Shown here in pieces: positions 16,939-25,858 of a stretch of 64,000 nucleotides of DNA. The stretch is from Chryseobacterium camelliae (GTDB lineage: Bacteria; Bacteroidota; Bacteroidia; Flavobacteriales; Weeksellaceae), in assembly GCF_002770595.1 (NCBI RefSeq), contig NZ_CP022986.1:1116001-1180000 (forward strand). The letters run 5' to 3'. Both the position numbers and the translations under genes were made by a program. The stretch's first letter is position 1. Every line of letters begins with the position of its first letter. The notes below the pieces were generated by a model. It saw only the letters and a list, made by a program, of their open reading frames with translations, had not been told where the DNA came from and made no database searches.

Positions 16939-17718
16939 ATGCTATACGCTAAATTACCCGTCCGTTTCGCCTGCCTTCTGCTGCTGTCTGCATCACTGTA
17001 TTCCCACGCGCAGTTGGGGGCGCTGTGGCAGAAAGCCAAAGAAAAAACAGAAAAGGCTGTGGATAAGGTTATTGCTAAAAAAAGCAACAGCCGTACGGTA
17101 GAAAAGGGAGAATCCGCTCCTTTTGTCCAGGGAAATATGCCCCTGTTTTCTGAAGATTTTTCAGGGTATGCTGCAGGAGCCACCGTAAGCTCCGTTAAAA
17201 GTAACGGACTGGCTTCCGTAACCGGCCTGAAAGAGCATTCCGGAAAATGGATGCCTCTCGAAGACAAAGCCATCTACAAACTGAACAAAGCCATCCCGTA
17301 TCCGGAACATTTCACCGTTACATTTGACCTCCTGGCAACGGGTGATCAGGTAAAGGATATTGCACCCTTATCCTTCGGGTTCGCTCCCGACAACAGTACG
17401 AAAGAATATACCAGCAATTCCGGCGCTTATGTGGAATTACAGTACTATGATACTGATATGGTGAATACCGGAAGCAAAAACCCTGAGAAATATGCCAACA
17501 ATACATTTGACCTGGAGCCGTATCTCAATACTGTACTGAAGGCAAAACTTGAAGTAAACGGTGAAAGGATGACCGTATATCTGGGCAACAGGAAAATTGC
17601 AGACGGGATTTTCTTTGCGCCTTCAGCGGGAAAGAATTTTTACCTATCTGCTCCATGGCAATATGACAACGGAGCAAAGGTATTTGTAAGCAACATCAGA
17701 ATAGCAGGTTTCAGCTAA
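16939..17718 (+). CDS. secreted protein of unknown function, lectin-like fold likely
   Basis: This 259-residue protein has a signal peptide ending near residue 24 (SASLYSHAQ) and then a Lys/Ala/Glu-rich helix. From about residue 65 it has a beta-rich region with PLFSEDFSGYAAGATVSS, LNKAIPYPEHFTVTFDLLA and YLSAPWQYDNGAKVFVSNIRI. The pattern resembles concanavalin-type jelly rolls found upstream of OmpA domains in Bacteroidota, but no OmpA domain is present. Its function is not known. It is the last gene of the three-gene secreted-protein run. Confidence 0.6.
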   Translation: MLYAKLPVRFACLLLLSASLYSHAQLGALWQKAKEKTEKAVDKVIAKKSNSRTVEKGESAPFVQGNMPLFSEDFSGYAAGATVSSVKSNGLASVTGLKEHSGKWMPLEDKAIYKLNKAIPYPEHFTVTFDLLATGDQVKDIAPLSFGFAPDNSTKEYTSNSGAYVELQYYDTDMVNTGSKNPEKYANNTFDLEPYLNTVLKAKLEVNGERMTVYLGNRKIADGIFFAPSAGKNFYLSAPWQYDNGAKVFVSNIRIAGFS

Positions 17719-17814
17719 CAGGAATTAAGGCTGACATCTGATCATGCCGGTACTCATTAAAACCGTATCAGCAATCATTCATGCAACACTCAATCATGAT
17801 TAAATAATTATCAG

Positions 17815-17843
17815 ATCCGTTTCACTACTTTTGTGAAACGGAT
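17815..17843 (+). promoter_or_regulatory. promoter -7 box inside a perfect 11-bp dyad
   Basis: ATCCGTTTCAC and GTGAAACGGAT form a perfect 11-bp inverted repeat around a 7-nt spacer. The sequence TACTTTTG at 17826-17833, a match to TAnnTTTG, lies across the spacer and the first base of the right arm. The dyad ends 15 bases before the serine hydrolase start. It could be an operator overlapping the promoter of the two hydrolase genes. Alternatively it is a terminator hairpin of the upstream gene, though only a weak T tract follows. Confidence 0.5.
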
Positions 17844-17858
17844 TCTTTACCATACCCT

Positions 17859-19109
17859 ATGAATAAGATCTTCCACCTGGCTACAGGATTTTTACTGGTA
17901 TTATTGAATTACAGCTATGCGCAGACCCCTGGAGCAGACCTAAGGAATGACAATATAGACAGCATCATAACAGGAGAAATGGCCCGCACCGGCATAGCAG
18001 GACTGGGTGCCGCCGTGATTGTCGATAAAAAAGTGGTCTGGAAGAAAGGTTATGGCTTTGCAGACCGGGAAAAACACATTCCTTTTTCCCCTTCTACGCT
18101 GATGAATATTGCTTCGGTGTCCAAAACCATTACGGGAGCCTGCATTATGAAAGCCGTGGAACACGGGAAAGTTTCGCTGGATGAAGATATCAATATGTAT
18201 CTGCCGTTTAAAATAGTCAATCCTTATGATCCGGATTCCAAAATTACCCTCCGGCACCTGGCTACCCATACCTCGGGGCTGACTGACCGGTACCCTTTTT
18301 ATACGGACAGCCTGTATACGAATGGCAGGGATGCGGAACTGCCCTTAGGTGAGTTCCTGAAGAACTATTTCGTTCCGGGCGGGAAATACTACAGCAAAAA
18401 AAATTTCCTCAATCATCAGCCGGGCACATACCGGGAATATTCCAATATCGGCGCAGGCCTGGCCGGCTATATCGTAGAACTGCGGACAGGAATGAAGCTG
18501 AATCAGTACAGCAGGAAGCATATCTTTAAACCGCTGGGCATGGCGCATACCGGATGGTTCCTTTCAGAAGTTGACCTGAAAAACCATTCTAAGCTTTATT
18601 CCAAAGACAGCAATACCGTAAAGCAGATTCCCCTGTACGGCTGCGTCACTTATCCGGACGGCGGGGTACGGACTTCCGTGGATGACTTATCTAATTTTTT
18701 CATTTTTCTCCTCCAGAACGGTTCTTATAAGGGGAAACAGCTGTTCAGGGAAAAAGATATAAAGGAAATGCTCAGGTTCCAGTTTACAGGAGACCATATC
18801 CCTGAAAATATTAATCCGGACACATTAAATTCAGGAATCTTCTGGGCGACGAAAATGGGAGGAAAACGCATCGGCCACAACGGATCTGATCCCGGTGTAC
18901 GGACTTTCATGCTTTCTGATCTTAACAGGGAAGTTGCAGTCATTTTATTTTCCAATACTTCACTCAGCGAAAAAGAAGAAGACGTTTTTTTCAATCTTTA
19001 TGATGTCCTGTATGCCATGGGGCTCAGAATAAAAAACGCCGGACATTCCCAAAAAAACACCCTTAATCATTCTGTTTTAACAGGAAAATCAGTGAATCAA
19101 TCCAAATAA
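17859..19109 (+). CDS. serine hydrolase, beta-lactamase class C / DD-peptidase family
   Basis: This 416-residue secreted protein has a signal peptide ending around AQ22. It shows the three motifs of the penicillin-recognising serine enzymes: SVSK at 86-89 (nucleophile and base), YSN at 194-196, and a third-box HNG in GHNGSDPG near 340. This family (Pfam Beta-lactamase) contains class C enzymes, D-aminopeptidases and esterases. The HNG in place of KTG argues for an esterase or peptidase rather than a true AmpC. It is followed 50 bases later by a metallo-beta-lactamase gene, so the two are probably co-expressed. Confidence 0.83.
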   Translation: MNKIFHLATGFLLVLLNYSYAQTPGADLRNDNIDSIITGEMARTGIAGLGAAVIVDKKVVWKKGYGFADREKHIPFSPSTLMNIASVSKTITGACIMKAVEHGKVSLDEDINMYLPFKIVNPYDPDSKITLRHLATHTSGLTDRYPFYTDSLYTNGRDAELPLGEFLKNYFVPGGKYYSKKNFLNHQPGTYREYSNIGAGLAGYIVELRTGMKLNQYSRKHIFKPLGMAHTGWFLSEVDLKNHSKLYSKDSNTVKQIPLYGCVTYPDGGVRTSVDDLSNFFIFLLQNGSYKGKQLFREKDIKEMLRFQFTGDHIPENINPDTLNSGIFWATKMGGKRIGHNGSDPGVRTFMLSDLNREVAVILFSNTSLSEKEEDVFFNLYDVLYAMGLRIKNAGHSQKNTLNHSVLTGKSVNQSK

Positions 19110-19159
19110 ATAATGATAATTCCAATAGTATCAATCAAGCAAACCATATCCTTTTACCT

Positions 19160-19918
19160 ATGAAATCTATTTTAAAGACATCAGCCATTATTGCATTCCT
19201 GATCCTGCAATCCGGCTGCAATCCACAGAAAAACCAGGCTTTTAAACCTTCAGTCATCTACCATTCCGATGATCTGATTATTACCCAGATATCTGAAAAC
19301 ACATTTGAGCATACGTCTTTTTTGCAGACCAATGACTTTGGGAAAGTACCCTGTAACGGGCTGATTGTAAGAAACGGCGCAGAAACCGTTATTTTTGATA
19401 CCCCGAGCAACGATAAGGATGCTGAAGAACTGATCGGATGGGTCCAGGAGAAGCTTCACTGTTCCATCAATGCTGTTATTCCGACTCATTTCCACAATGA
19501 CTGCCTTGGAGGCTTGCAGGCATTTCATAACCATAAGATTCCTTCCTATGCCTATGCAAAAACGATTGAGCTGGCTAAGAAAAACCATTATGCAGTTCCG
19601 GAACACAGTTTCGCAGATTCACTCAGGTTCAAGGTGGGACAGGAATATGCTACCGCCAGGTTTTTCGGTGAGGGACATACCAGAGACAATGTGGTAGGGT
19701 ATTTCCCGGAGGAGCATATCATGTTCGGAGGATGCCTGATCAAGGAAATGGATGCCGGCAAAGGATACCTCGGAGATTCCAATACCTCTGAATGGTCGGC
19801 TACCGTTGAAAAGGTAAAGAGGCAGTACCCTGACGTAAAAACAGTCATTCCGGGCCATGGGGATTACGGAGACCGGAAGCTGCTTGACTACACAATTGCC
19901 CTGTTTAAAAATAAATAA
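19160..19918 (+). CDS. subclass B1 metallo-beta-lactamase, lipoprotein
   Basis: This 252-residue enzyme has all B1 zinc ligands: His110-x-His112-x-Asp114 in THFHNDC and His173 in GEGHTRDN for the upper sites, then Cys192 in GGCLIK and His233 in PGHGDYG. B1 enzymes hydrolyse most beta-lactams including carbapenems in the periplasm. The signal peptide ends LQSGC with lipobox Cys20, so the enzyme should be membrane anchored, as NDM-1 is. The first motif reads HFHND where most B1 enzymes have HxHxD with other middle residues. Chromosomal B1 enzymes are usual in Chryseobacterium and relatives. I cannot name the variant. Activity on drugs cannot be read from sequence. Confidence 0.85.
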   Translation: MKSILKTSAIIAFLILQSGCNPQKNQAFKPSVIYHSDDLIITQISENTFEHTSFLQTNDFGKVPCNGLIVRNGAETVIFDTPSNDKDAEELIGWVQEKLHCSINAVIPTHFHNDCLGGLQAFHNHKIPSYAYAKTIELAKKNHYAVPEHSFADSLRFKVGQEYATARFFGEGHTRDNVVGYFPEEHIMFGGCLIKEMDAGKGYLGDSNTSEWSATVEKVKRQYPDVKTVIPGHGDYGDRKLLDYTIALFKNK

Positions 19919-19950
19919 ATCTCACTGATACCTGTTCTCATCAATATACC

Positions 19951-19979
19951 ATAAGGCTGCTCTGTTCGGGCAGCCTTAT
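19951..19979. terminator. hairpin between convergent genes
   Basis: ATAAGGCTGC pairs with GCAGCCTTAT, a perfect 10-bp stem around a 9-nt loop. It lies between the convergent metallo-beta-lactamase and oxidoreductase genes. T tracts are short on both sides, so termination may be weak. Confidence 0.5.
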
Positions 19980-19996
19980 AGTCTTAAAAGGCAAGT

Positions 19997-20998
19997 TTAA
20001 AAAGTAAGCACCACTTTACCGATATGCTTACCGTTCCTGAAGTATTCCATCGCTTCAGTAATATCTTCCACAGAAAAAATCCGGTCAATATAGGGATGCA
20101 CATTATTGAGACCGAAAGCCCGGATCATGTCTTCAAAAGATTTTTTCGAACCCACCTGTACACCCTGTATAGCCAGGCATTTCTGGATGACCGGAAACGC
20201 AGAGATTTCTGTGAACTGACCTCCCAGCAACCCTACTACGGCAATTCTTCCGTTCAGCTTCATGGCTTCTGCAGTTTTGTGCAATTCTGACCAGGACATT
20301 TCTATGGCTGCATCCACACCATCCCCATCTGTAAGTTCAAGGACCTGCTGTTGCCATTCCGGATACTTCCGGTAATTGACTGTGATATCTGCACCGAGTT
20401 TCCGTGCAATGGCCAGTTTTTCATCAGATCCTGAGGTGATGATTACTTTAGCGCCTATCATTTTCCCGATCTGCAGTGCAAAGACGGAAGCTCCTCCTGT
20501 TCCCTGGATCAGCAAGCCCTGTCCCGGCCTGATCTGTATGGTGTTCACAACGGCTTCCCAGGCCACTAGTGCAGCAATGGGCAGCGTTGATGCTTCTGTA
20601 AAACTCATGCTGTCTGGAATTTTAACCAAAGCCTGCCCGCTGAGGGAAATGTATTCAGCAAATACACCGTTTACGCCGGTTCCCAGCCTGCTTTTAAGGT
20701 ATTCAGCTTTAAGCTGACCATCCTGCCAGTCCTGAATAAAATGGGTACAGACCCGGTCACCTACAGCAAAATGTTTTACGGAACTGCCCACCTGTACTAC
20801 CACGCCAGCGGCATCAGAACCCAGGACATGCGGCAACGGAGTGCCGAATATGCCTTCCGCAACAATAATATCGAGCTGGTTCAGGGAAACAGCATGCACC
20901 TTTACCAGTACCTCATGCTCCCCTACTTCGGGAACTGGATTTTCCGTAATGGTTATCCGGTCTAATCCATATCCATTTTCTACTTTAATTGTTCTCAT
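19997..20998 (-). CDS. zinc-type alcohol dehydrogenase / quinone oxidoreductase-like protein (MDR family)
   Basis: This 333-residue medium-chain reductase has a GroES-like N-terminal domain (VKVHAVSLNQLDIIVAEG, GSDAAGVVVQVGSSV) and a Rossmann domain with the GTGGASVFALQIGKMIGAKVI dinucleotide site near 165. Catalytic zinc Cys residues are absent, so it is more likely an NADPH-dependent quinone or enone reductase. It is divergent from an HxlR regulator with overlapping promoters between them, the usual arrangement for electrophile-responsive reductases. Confidence 0.85.
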   Translation of the reverse strand: MRTIKVENGYGLDRITITENPVPEVGEHEVLVKVHAVSLNQLDIIVAEGIFGTPLPHVLGSDAAGVVVQVGSSVKHFAVGDRVCTHFIQDWQDGQLKAEYLKSRLGTGVNGVFAEYISLSGQALVKIPDSMSFTEASTLPIAALVAWEAVVNTIQIRPGQGLLIQGTGGASVFALQIGKMIGAKVIITSGSDEKLAIARKLGADITVNYRKYPEWQQQVLELTDGDGVDAAIEMSWSELHKTAEAMKLNGRIAVVGLLGGQFTEISAFPVIQKCLAIQGVQVGSKKSFEDMIRAFGLNNVHPYIDRIFSVEDITEAMEYFRNGKHIGKVVLTF

Positions 20999-21011
20999 AA
21001 TATCTTGTTTA

Positions 21012-21078
21012 TTGCCGCAAATTTATTTTATCGGTATATTTGAGTCAAGTATGCACTTTTTGGTATCCTACATACCGA
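21012..21078. promoter_or_regulatory. overlapping divergent promoters with palindromic HxlR operator candidates
   Basis: Plus strand: TTG at 21012-21014, a 20-base spacer, and TATATTTG at 21035-21042 point at the HxlR gene. Minus strand: TTG (CAA at 21046-21048), a 20-base spacer, and TAAATTTG (CAAATTTA at 21018-21025) point at the reductase gene. The two promoters overlap almost completely. GGTAT-N5-ATACC at 21062-21076 and further GGTAT-like half sites at 21033 and nearby are likely binding sites for the HxlR protein. Confidence 0.62.
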
Positions 21079-21118
21079 AACTATACTATTGCTGATTATC
21101 AATGAGAAAAATTTCGTT

Positions 21119-21472
21119 ATGAAAACAAAATTTGCTGATGAGCCGGTGTGCTCCGTAGACTATGCGTTTAAAAGAATAGGAGGAAAGTACAAGGGAAGGA
21201 TCATCTATTACCTTCATCTTAAAAACGTGATGCGCTATGGTGAACTGCGCAGGATCCTCACCGATGTCACCCCGAAGATGCTGACCCAAACATTGCGCGA
21301 ACTGGAAAATGACCTGCTGGTCACCCGTAAAGTCTACCATGAGGTCCCGCCTAAAGTAGAATATGCGCTAACCGATACTGGCCGAGAACTGATTCCATTC
21401 ATTGAGCACCTTAAACAATGGGGCGACCGGCAGATCGAAAAGGAAAAAATGAATGGAATTTCATGTCAATAG
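21119..21472 (+). CDS. HxlR-family transcriptional regulator
   Basis: This 117-residue winged-helix protein has the HxlR signature: an early Cys in EPVCSVDYAFKRIGGKYKG, YGELRRILTDVTPKMLTQTLRELENDLLV for the recognition helix, and EVPPKVEYALTDTG for the wing. The single N-terminal Cys is the usual redox or electrophile sensor of this family. I chose the ATG at 21119; a TTG ten codons upstream adds a segment not typical of the family. It is divergent from the oxidoreductase gene it probably controls. Confidence 0.88.
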   Translation: MKTKFADEPVCSVDYAFKRIGGKYKGRIIYYLHLKNVMRYGELRRILTDVTPKMLTQTLRELENDLLVTRKVYHEVPPKVEYALTDTGRELIPFIEHLKQWGDRQIEKEKMNGISCQ

Positions 21473-21621
21473 CTTAATAGTATCTAAAATTCACAATACT
21501 GATTTTTAGCACGTTAATAATAATCCATATAGGTTTAACTTAAAATTTGGTTCATACTGTTGATCAAATTCAAATTTATTTATATATTTACATAACTGAT
21601 TATATAATTAATTATTTTAAA

Positions 21622-22581
21622 ATGGAATTTTTTAATAAAACGGGTAAAATGGCCCTGGGAAGCAGGTTACGCTTACTGACGGCAAAGGTTACGGAAGATT
21701 CTTCCAAGATTTATGAGCTTTATCAAGTTGCATTTTCTCCTAAATGGTTTCCCGTATTTTTCATTCTCTCTGAAGAAGGGTCGAAAACCATTACGGAAAT
21801 AGCAGAATTAATCGGGCACTCACAGCCTTCCGTAACCCAGATCATTAAAGAAATGACCAAAGCAGGACTGGTTGAAAACAACCTTCTTTCTACAGACAAA
21901 CGACGGAATGTTGCCGGACTTACTGATGAGGGAAAAGAAATTGCCCAACGGATGATCGAAGGACAATGTGCAGATATAGAAGCAGCGATCAGTCAAATTG
22001 AACAGGAAACAACCCACAATCTTTGGGAAGCCATTGCAGAATGGGAACACCTGCTGGAACATAAACCGTTGTACAAAAGAGTGCAGGAACAGAAAAAGAT
22101 CCGCGAAAGCAGGGATGTTGAGATCATACCGTACTCCAAACAGTACCAGAATGCATTCAGATCGCTGAACGAAGAATGGATATCTACTTATTTTGAAATG
22201 GAAGAGGCAGATTATAAGGCTCTGGATCACCCGGAAGAGTATATTCTGGACAAGGGAGGGAAAATATTTGTCGCTCTTTATCAGGATGATCCGGTAGGTG
22301 TCTGTGCCCTGATTAAGATGGATGATCCTGAATATGATTTTGAAATGGCTAAAATGGCCGTTTCACCCAAAGCCCAGGGCAAAAACATAGGTTATCTTCT
22401 TGGGAAAAAAGTCATAGACGAGGCTAGGGCATCGGGAGCCTCAAAGATCTACCTGGAAAGCAATACCATCCTGAAGCCCGCTATCAGCTTATACTATAAA
22501 CTGGGATTCCAGAAGATTTCCGGGAGACCGACGCCTTATCAGCGCTGTAATATTCAGATGGAGCTGAAGCTGAAGGATTAA
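21622..22581 (+). CDS. MarR-type HTH fused to GNAT acetyltransferase
   Basis: This protein of about 319 residues has an N-terminal MarR winged helix (ITEIAELIGHSQPSVTQIIKEM, STDKRRNVAGLTDEG) and a C-terminal GNAT domain. The GNAT part shows MAVSPKAQGKNIGYLLGKKVI for the acetyl-CoA loop and SLYYKLGFQKI for motif B. MarR-GNAT fusions are known across bacteria, with the HTH part likely controlling or binding DNA and the other part acetylating. The ATG at 21622 is preferred; an upstream TTG-started extension is low-complexity and A+T-rich. Substrate unknown. Confidence 0.85.
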   Translation: MEFFNKTGKMALGSRLRLLTAKVTEDSSKIYELYQVAFSPKWFPVFFILSEEGSKTITEIAELIGHSQPSVTQIIKEMTKAGLVENNLLSTDKRRNVAGLTDEGKEIAQRMIEGQCADIEAAISQIEQETTHNLWEAIAEWEHLLEHKPLYKRVQEQKKIRESRDVEIIPYSKQYQNAFRSLNEEWISTYFEMEEADYKALDHPEEYILDKGGKIFVALYQDDPVGVCALIKMDDPEYDFEMAKMAVSPKAQGKNIGYLLGKKVIDEARASGASKIYLESNTILKPAISLYYKLGFQKISGRPTPYQRCNIQMELKLKD

Positions 22582-22633
22582 GGATTATATGTAGAAGGAT
22601 AGAATTGCTCGAGCAAACGGCTATTAATTAATT

Positions 22634-23269
22634 CCTGACAGACATTGTAGCGCCGTCAGTCCGAGCGTTCTTAGCGAAGCGGAGAAAAATGTATCGAGGA
22701 CCAGTGAGTAACAAACAAAACCGTGATCCTTTTCAACAAGTTCTCGATACGCTACACTTCGTTTCGCACCCGAACGCACGACGACGGAAATAGATCCCTG
22801 ACGAACGTTGCGGCCCCGTCAGTCCGAGTGTTCTTCTTAGCGAAGCGGAGAAAAATGTATCGAGGACCAGTGAATAACAAATAAAAGCATGATCCTTTTC
22901 AACAAGTTCTCGATACGCTACACTTCGTTTCGCACCCGAACGCACGACGACGGAAATAGATCCCTGACGAACGTTGCGGCCCCGTCAGTCCGAGTGTTCT
23001 TCTTAGCGAAGCGGAGAAAAATGTATCGAGGACCAGTGAGTAACAAACAAAAGCGTGATCCTTTTCAACAAGTTCTCGATACCCTACACTTTGTTTCGCA
23101 CTCGAATGCACGACGACGAAAATAGATCCCTGACAACATTGCAGCGCCGTCAGTCCGAGTGTTTTTCGCAGCGAAGCGGAGAAAAATGTATCGAGGACCA
23201 GTGAGTAACAGACAAATCAGAATCTTTTAGCTGGTTTTTGACACACAACACTTCGTTCCGCACTTGAAC
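22634..23269 (-). repeat. hairpin-repeat array 1 (four units of about 166 bp)
   Basis: The marker GTATCGAGGACC recurs at 22691, 22857, 23023 and 23188, giving periods of 166, 166 and 165 bases. Each unit holds GCGGAGAAAAATGTATCGAGGACCAGTGA, a TCAACAAGTTCTCGATAC block and a CGAACGCACGACGACGG block. The same unit, reverse complemented, makes up the larger array at 29.8-32.4 kb. The last unit is degenerate. Open frames across the array are products of the repeat and not credible genes. Confidence 0.9.
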
Positions 23270-23330
23270 AGGAAGGTTTTCCGTTTTGTTTAATAAGAAT
23301 AAATGTAAACTGAAAACCACGGATGCAATA

Positions 23331-25838
23331 TTATACTTTCTGTACCGGTAAGGTAAACCAAAATGTACTTCCTGCTCCCAGCTCACTATTGACCCCTATC
23401 TCCCCGCGGTGCTTCTTAATGATTTCGGCACTGATATACAGCCCGAGTCCAAGTCCGGAATACTGTACGCCTGAATAATCCGCCCGGTAATACCGGTCAA
23501 AAATATACGGAATCTTATCGGCAGGAATCCCAGGCCCGAAATCTTTTACGGATACTTGTACCTTACCCTCTGTTTTTTCTACGGATATATGGATTTCACG
23601 CTGGTCGGGAGCATATTTAACGGCGTTGTTCACAAAGTTCACCACTACCTGTTCAATACGGGCTTCATCGGCTTCAATGAATATGTCTTTGCTGCCCTGC
23701 AAAATCAAACGGTACTTTTCCCTCATGCGGATATGACTACAGCAGGTTTCGAGCATTTCATAGAGGTTGAAGGATTTATAATTGAGATGCAGCTGGCCTT
23801 CTTTGGTGCGGGTGGTATTAAGCAGGTCATCAATAAGCCCGGTAATTTTCGTGACGCTGGTGTTTGCATGATCAATCAGCTTGATGACCATCGGATGCTG
23901 CATATTATCACGGTAACGGTTTAAAAGCTGTAATGAGCCTTTAAGGGTGGTAATCGGTGTTTTGAGTTCATGGCTGGCAATGCTCAAAAAGTCATCTTTG
24001 CGCTGCTCTTCCAGCTTTTTCCGGGTAATGTCCTGTACGGTACCTGAAAAATTGGCTTTGGTAAAAATATCGCCATGATAGAGCTTGCCGGTTGAGCGTA
24101 CCCAACGGATGTCCCCGTCCCGGTATCCTTTAATTGAGTACTCCATGTCTATATTGCCGCCGGTTGTTAAAGCTTCATGCAGTTCACGGGTAACAGTCTC
24201 CCTGAATTCCGGGGTGATTTGTTCAAGGGCAGCTTCAAGAGGCATCTCTTCATCAGAATAAAATCCGAATATCTCTTTCAGCCTTTCTGAAGCCGTAAGG
24301 ACATTGCTTTCTGCGTCAATAAACCAGGTGCCCAGTTCGGACGATTCTATGGCCAGCCGAAGCTTGGCCTCTGCCTCTTCAACAATTTTCCTTGACCGTA
24401 CTTTTTCAGTGACATCCAGTACGGTAGCGAGCACGGCAATGATGCTCCCACTGAGATCCGTCATGGGCTGATAGAAATAATCCACATACACTACCCTGTC
24501 CTCCCCGGTTACCTTGTTTTTAAATATGACTTTCTGCTCACGTTTCTGAAGCATGGATCCTTTTTCAAGGACTTCTTTCCAGAGTGAAGGGAACACCTGG
24601 TTTTTAAGTTCCGGGAATACTTCCAGCATAGGCCTGTTCAGCACTTCCTCTTTGGTACGGTTCCAAAATTTGAGCAATGCCTGATTGACGGTAGAAACGA
24701 TATGTTCAGAACCTGTTAAGACTACTACCGGTGCATGGAGGTTGCTCAGGATATCGGTAAGCCGGTTTTCGCTGGCTTTTAAATCCAGGTTGGATGCCAG
24801 CAGGAGTTCCTGTGATTTGTTCAGCTCTTCGTTGATGGCAAGGAGCTCTTCATTCAGCAGCTGTATTTTATTTCTTGATAATACCTGCTCCGTAACAATA
24901 CTTGCCGTAATCATGATCCCGTTAACCTTTTCCGAATCATCCCTTAAAGACTTATAAACGAAGTTAAAATAGACTTCTTCAATCTTCCCCTGCTGTTCCA
25001 GGAGGGCCTTCATCTCATTGCCATAATAGGCTTCTCCGGAAGCATATACATTATCGAGAATCTGAAGGAATTCCTGCCCAATAAGTTCCGGGACGGCTAT
25101 ATGCAGAGGCAAACCTATGATATCTTCCGACTTGCCCCAGGCTTTAAGCACTTCCTTATTCGCTGATTCTATAATCAGTTCCCTGCCCTGAAAAACAGCA
25201 ATGGCAACTGGTGCATCGGACAAGAGATAACGCAGGCGGCTTTCTGAGTGTGAAAGTGCTTCAGTCCGCATGGCGACACGGGTTTCCAGTTCCTGATTTA
25301 AAGCATTGAGGCTTTCCTGGGTGATATAGAGTTCCTCATTGGTAGCGTGAAGTTCTTCATTGGCTGCCGCAAGCTCCTCATTCATGGCCTGTTCCCTTTC
25401 CAGAAGCTCCTCACGTTCCCTGGCCACCTGAAGTTCTTTCTGATCCAGGACTTCCCGGGTAACATCTTTTGCCGTATGGTAAATAGCATATACAGTTCCC
25501 TGTGCATCTTTAACGGCAATATAGGAATAGTCAAAATAATACAGCTGAAGCTTCCCATCCACGATCAATTCTGCTGCAATGGCTTTTCCGATATTATCCA
25601 CTCCGGTATTCCATACTTCCTGCAGCATGCCTACGAAGGGCTGATTGGAAATTTCAGGCAATGCTTCGGACAGGGTGAGCCCGACTACAGATCCGGATTT
25701 ACCCCAGGCAGCCAACATGGCGGGATTAGCCAGTTCGATACGTATTTCCTCACCCGTGTAGACGGCCACCGGATGTTCGGCATGCAGGCAGAGAATGTTT
25801 AATAGGTCTGTGTTTTCCAGTCTGGTAGGACGATACAT
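23331..25838 (-). CDS. multi-PAS hybrid-like sensor histidine kinase
   Basis: This 835-residue kinase has no membrane segment. Four PAS-like modules can be seen, starting near residues 15, 205, 360 and 490 (for example GEEIRIELANPAMLAAWGKSG and GSEHIVSTVNQALLKFWNR). Long Glu-rich coiled coils separate them (MNEELAAANEELHATNEELY). The kinase core has KDDFLSIASHELKTPITTLKG with the phospho-accepting His near 620, then HATPase_c motifs VVNFVNNAVKYAP, DFGPGIP and GLGLGLYIS. A single-domain receiver gene lies 20 bases upstream in the same operon. The signal is probably cytoplasmic and unknown. Confidence 0.9.
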   Translation of the reverse strand: MYRPTRLENTDLLNILCLHAEHPVAVYTGEEIRIELANPAMLAAWGKSGSVVGLTLSEALPEISNQPFVGMLQEVWNTGVDNIGKAIAAELIVDGKLQLYYFDYSYIAVKDAQGTVYAIYHTAKDVTREVLDQKELQVAREREELLEREQAMNEELAAANEELHATNEELYITQESLNALNQELETRVAMRTEALSHSESRLRYLLSDAPVAIAVFQGRELIIESANKEVLKAWGKSEDIIGLPLHIAVPELIGQEFLQILDNVYASGEAYYGNEMKALLEQQGKIEEVYFNFVYKSLRDDSEKVNGIMITASIVTEQVLSRNKIQLLNEELLAINEELNKSQELLLASNLDLKASENRLTDILSNLHAPVVVLTGSEHIVSTVNQALLKFWNRTKEEVLNRPMLEVFPELKNQVFPSLWKEVLEKGSMLQKREQKVIFKNKVTGEDRVVYVDYFYQPMTDLSGSIIAVLATVLDVTEKVRSRKIVEEAEAKLRLAIESSELGTWFIDAESNVLTASERLKEIFGFYSDEEMPLEAALEQITPEFRETVTRELHEALTTGGNIDMEYSIKGYRDGDIRWVRSTGKLYHGDIFTKANFSGTVQDITRKKLEEQRKDDFLSIASHELKTPITTLKGSLQLLNRYRDNMQHPMVIKLIDHANTSVTKITGLIDDLLNTTRTKEGQLHLNYKSFNLYEMLETCCSHIRMREKYRLILQGSKDIFIEADEARIEQVVVNFVNNAVKYAPDQREIHISVEKTEGKVQVSVKDFGPGIPADKIPYIFDRYYRADYSGVQYSGLGLGLYISAEIIKKHRGEIGVNSELGAGSTFWFTLPVQKV

Positions 25839-25858
25839 AATTGGGTGCGGGAAGTTCG

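Noticed and set aside
22733..23125. Open frames of about 70-78 codons across hairpin array 1
   Set aside because: They repeat with the 166-bp unit, occur on both strands and follow the repeat rather than coding constraint. I treat them as chance frames.
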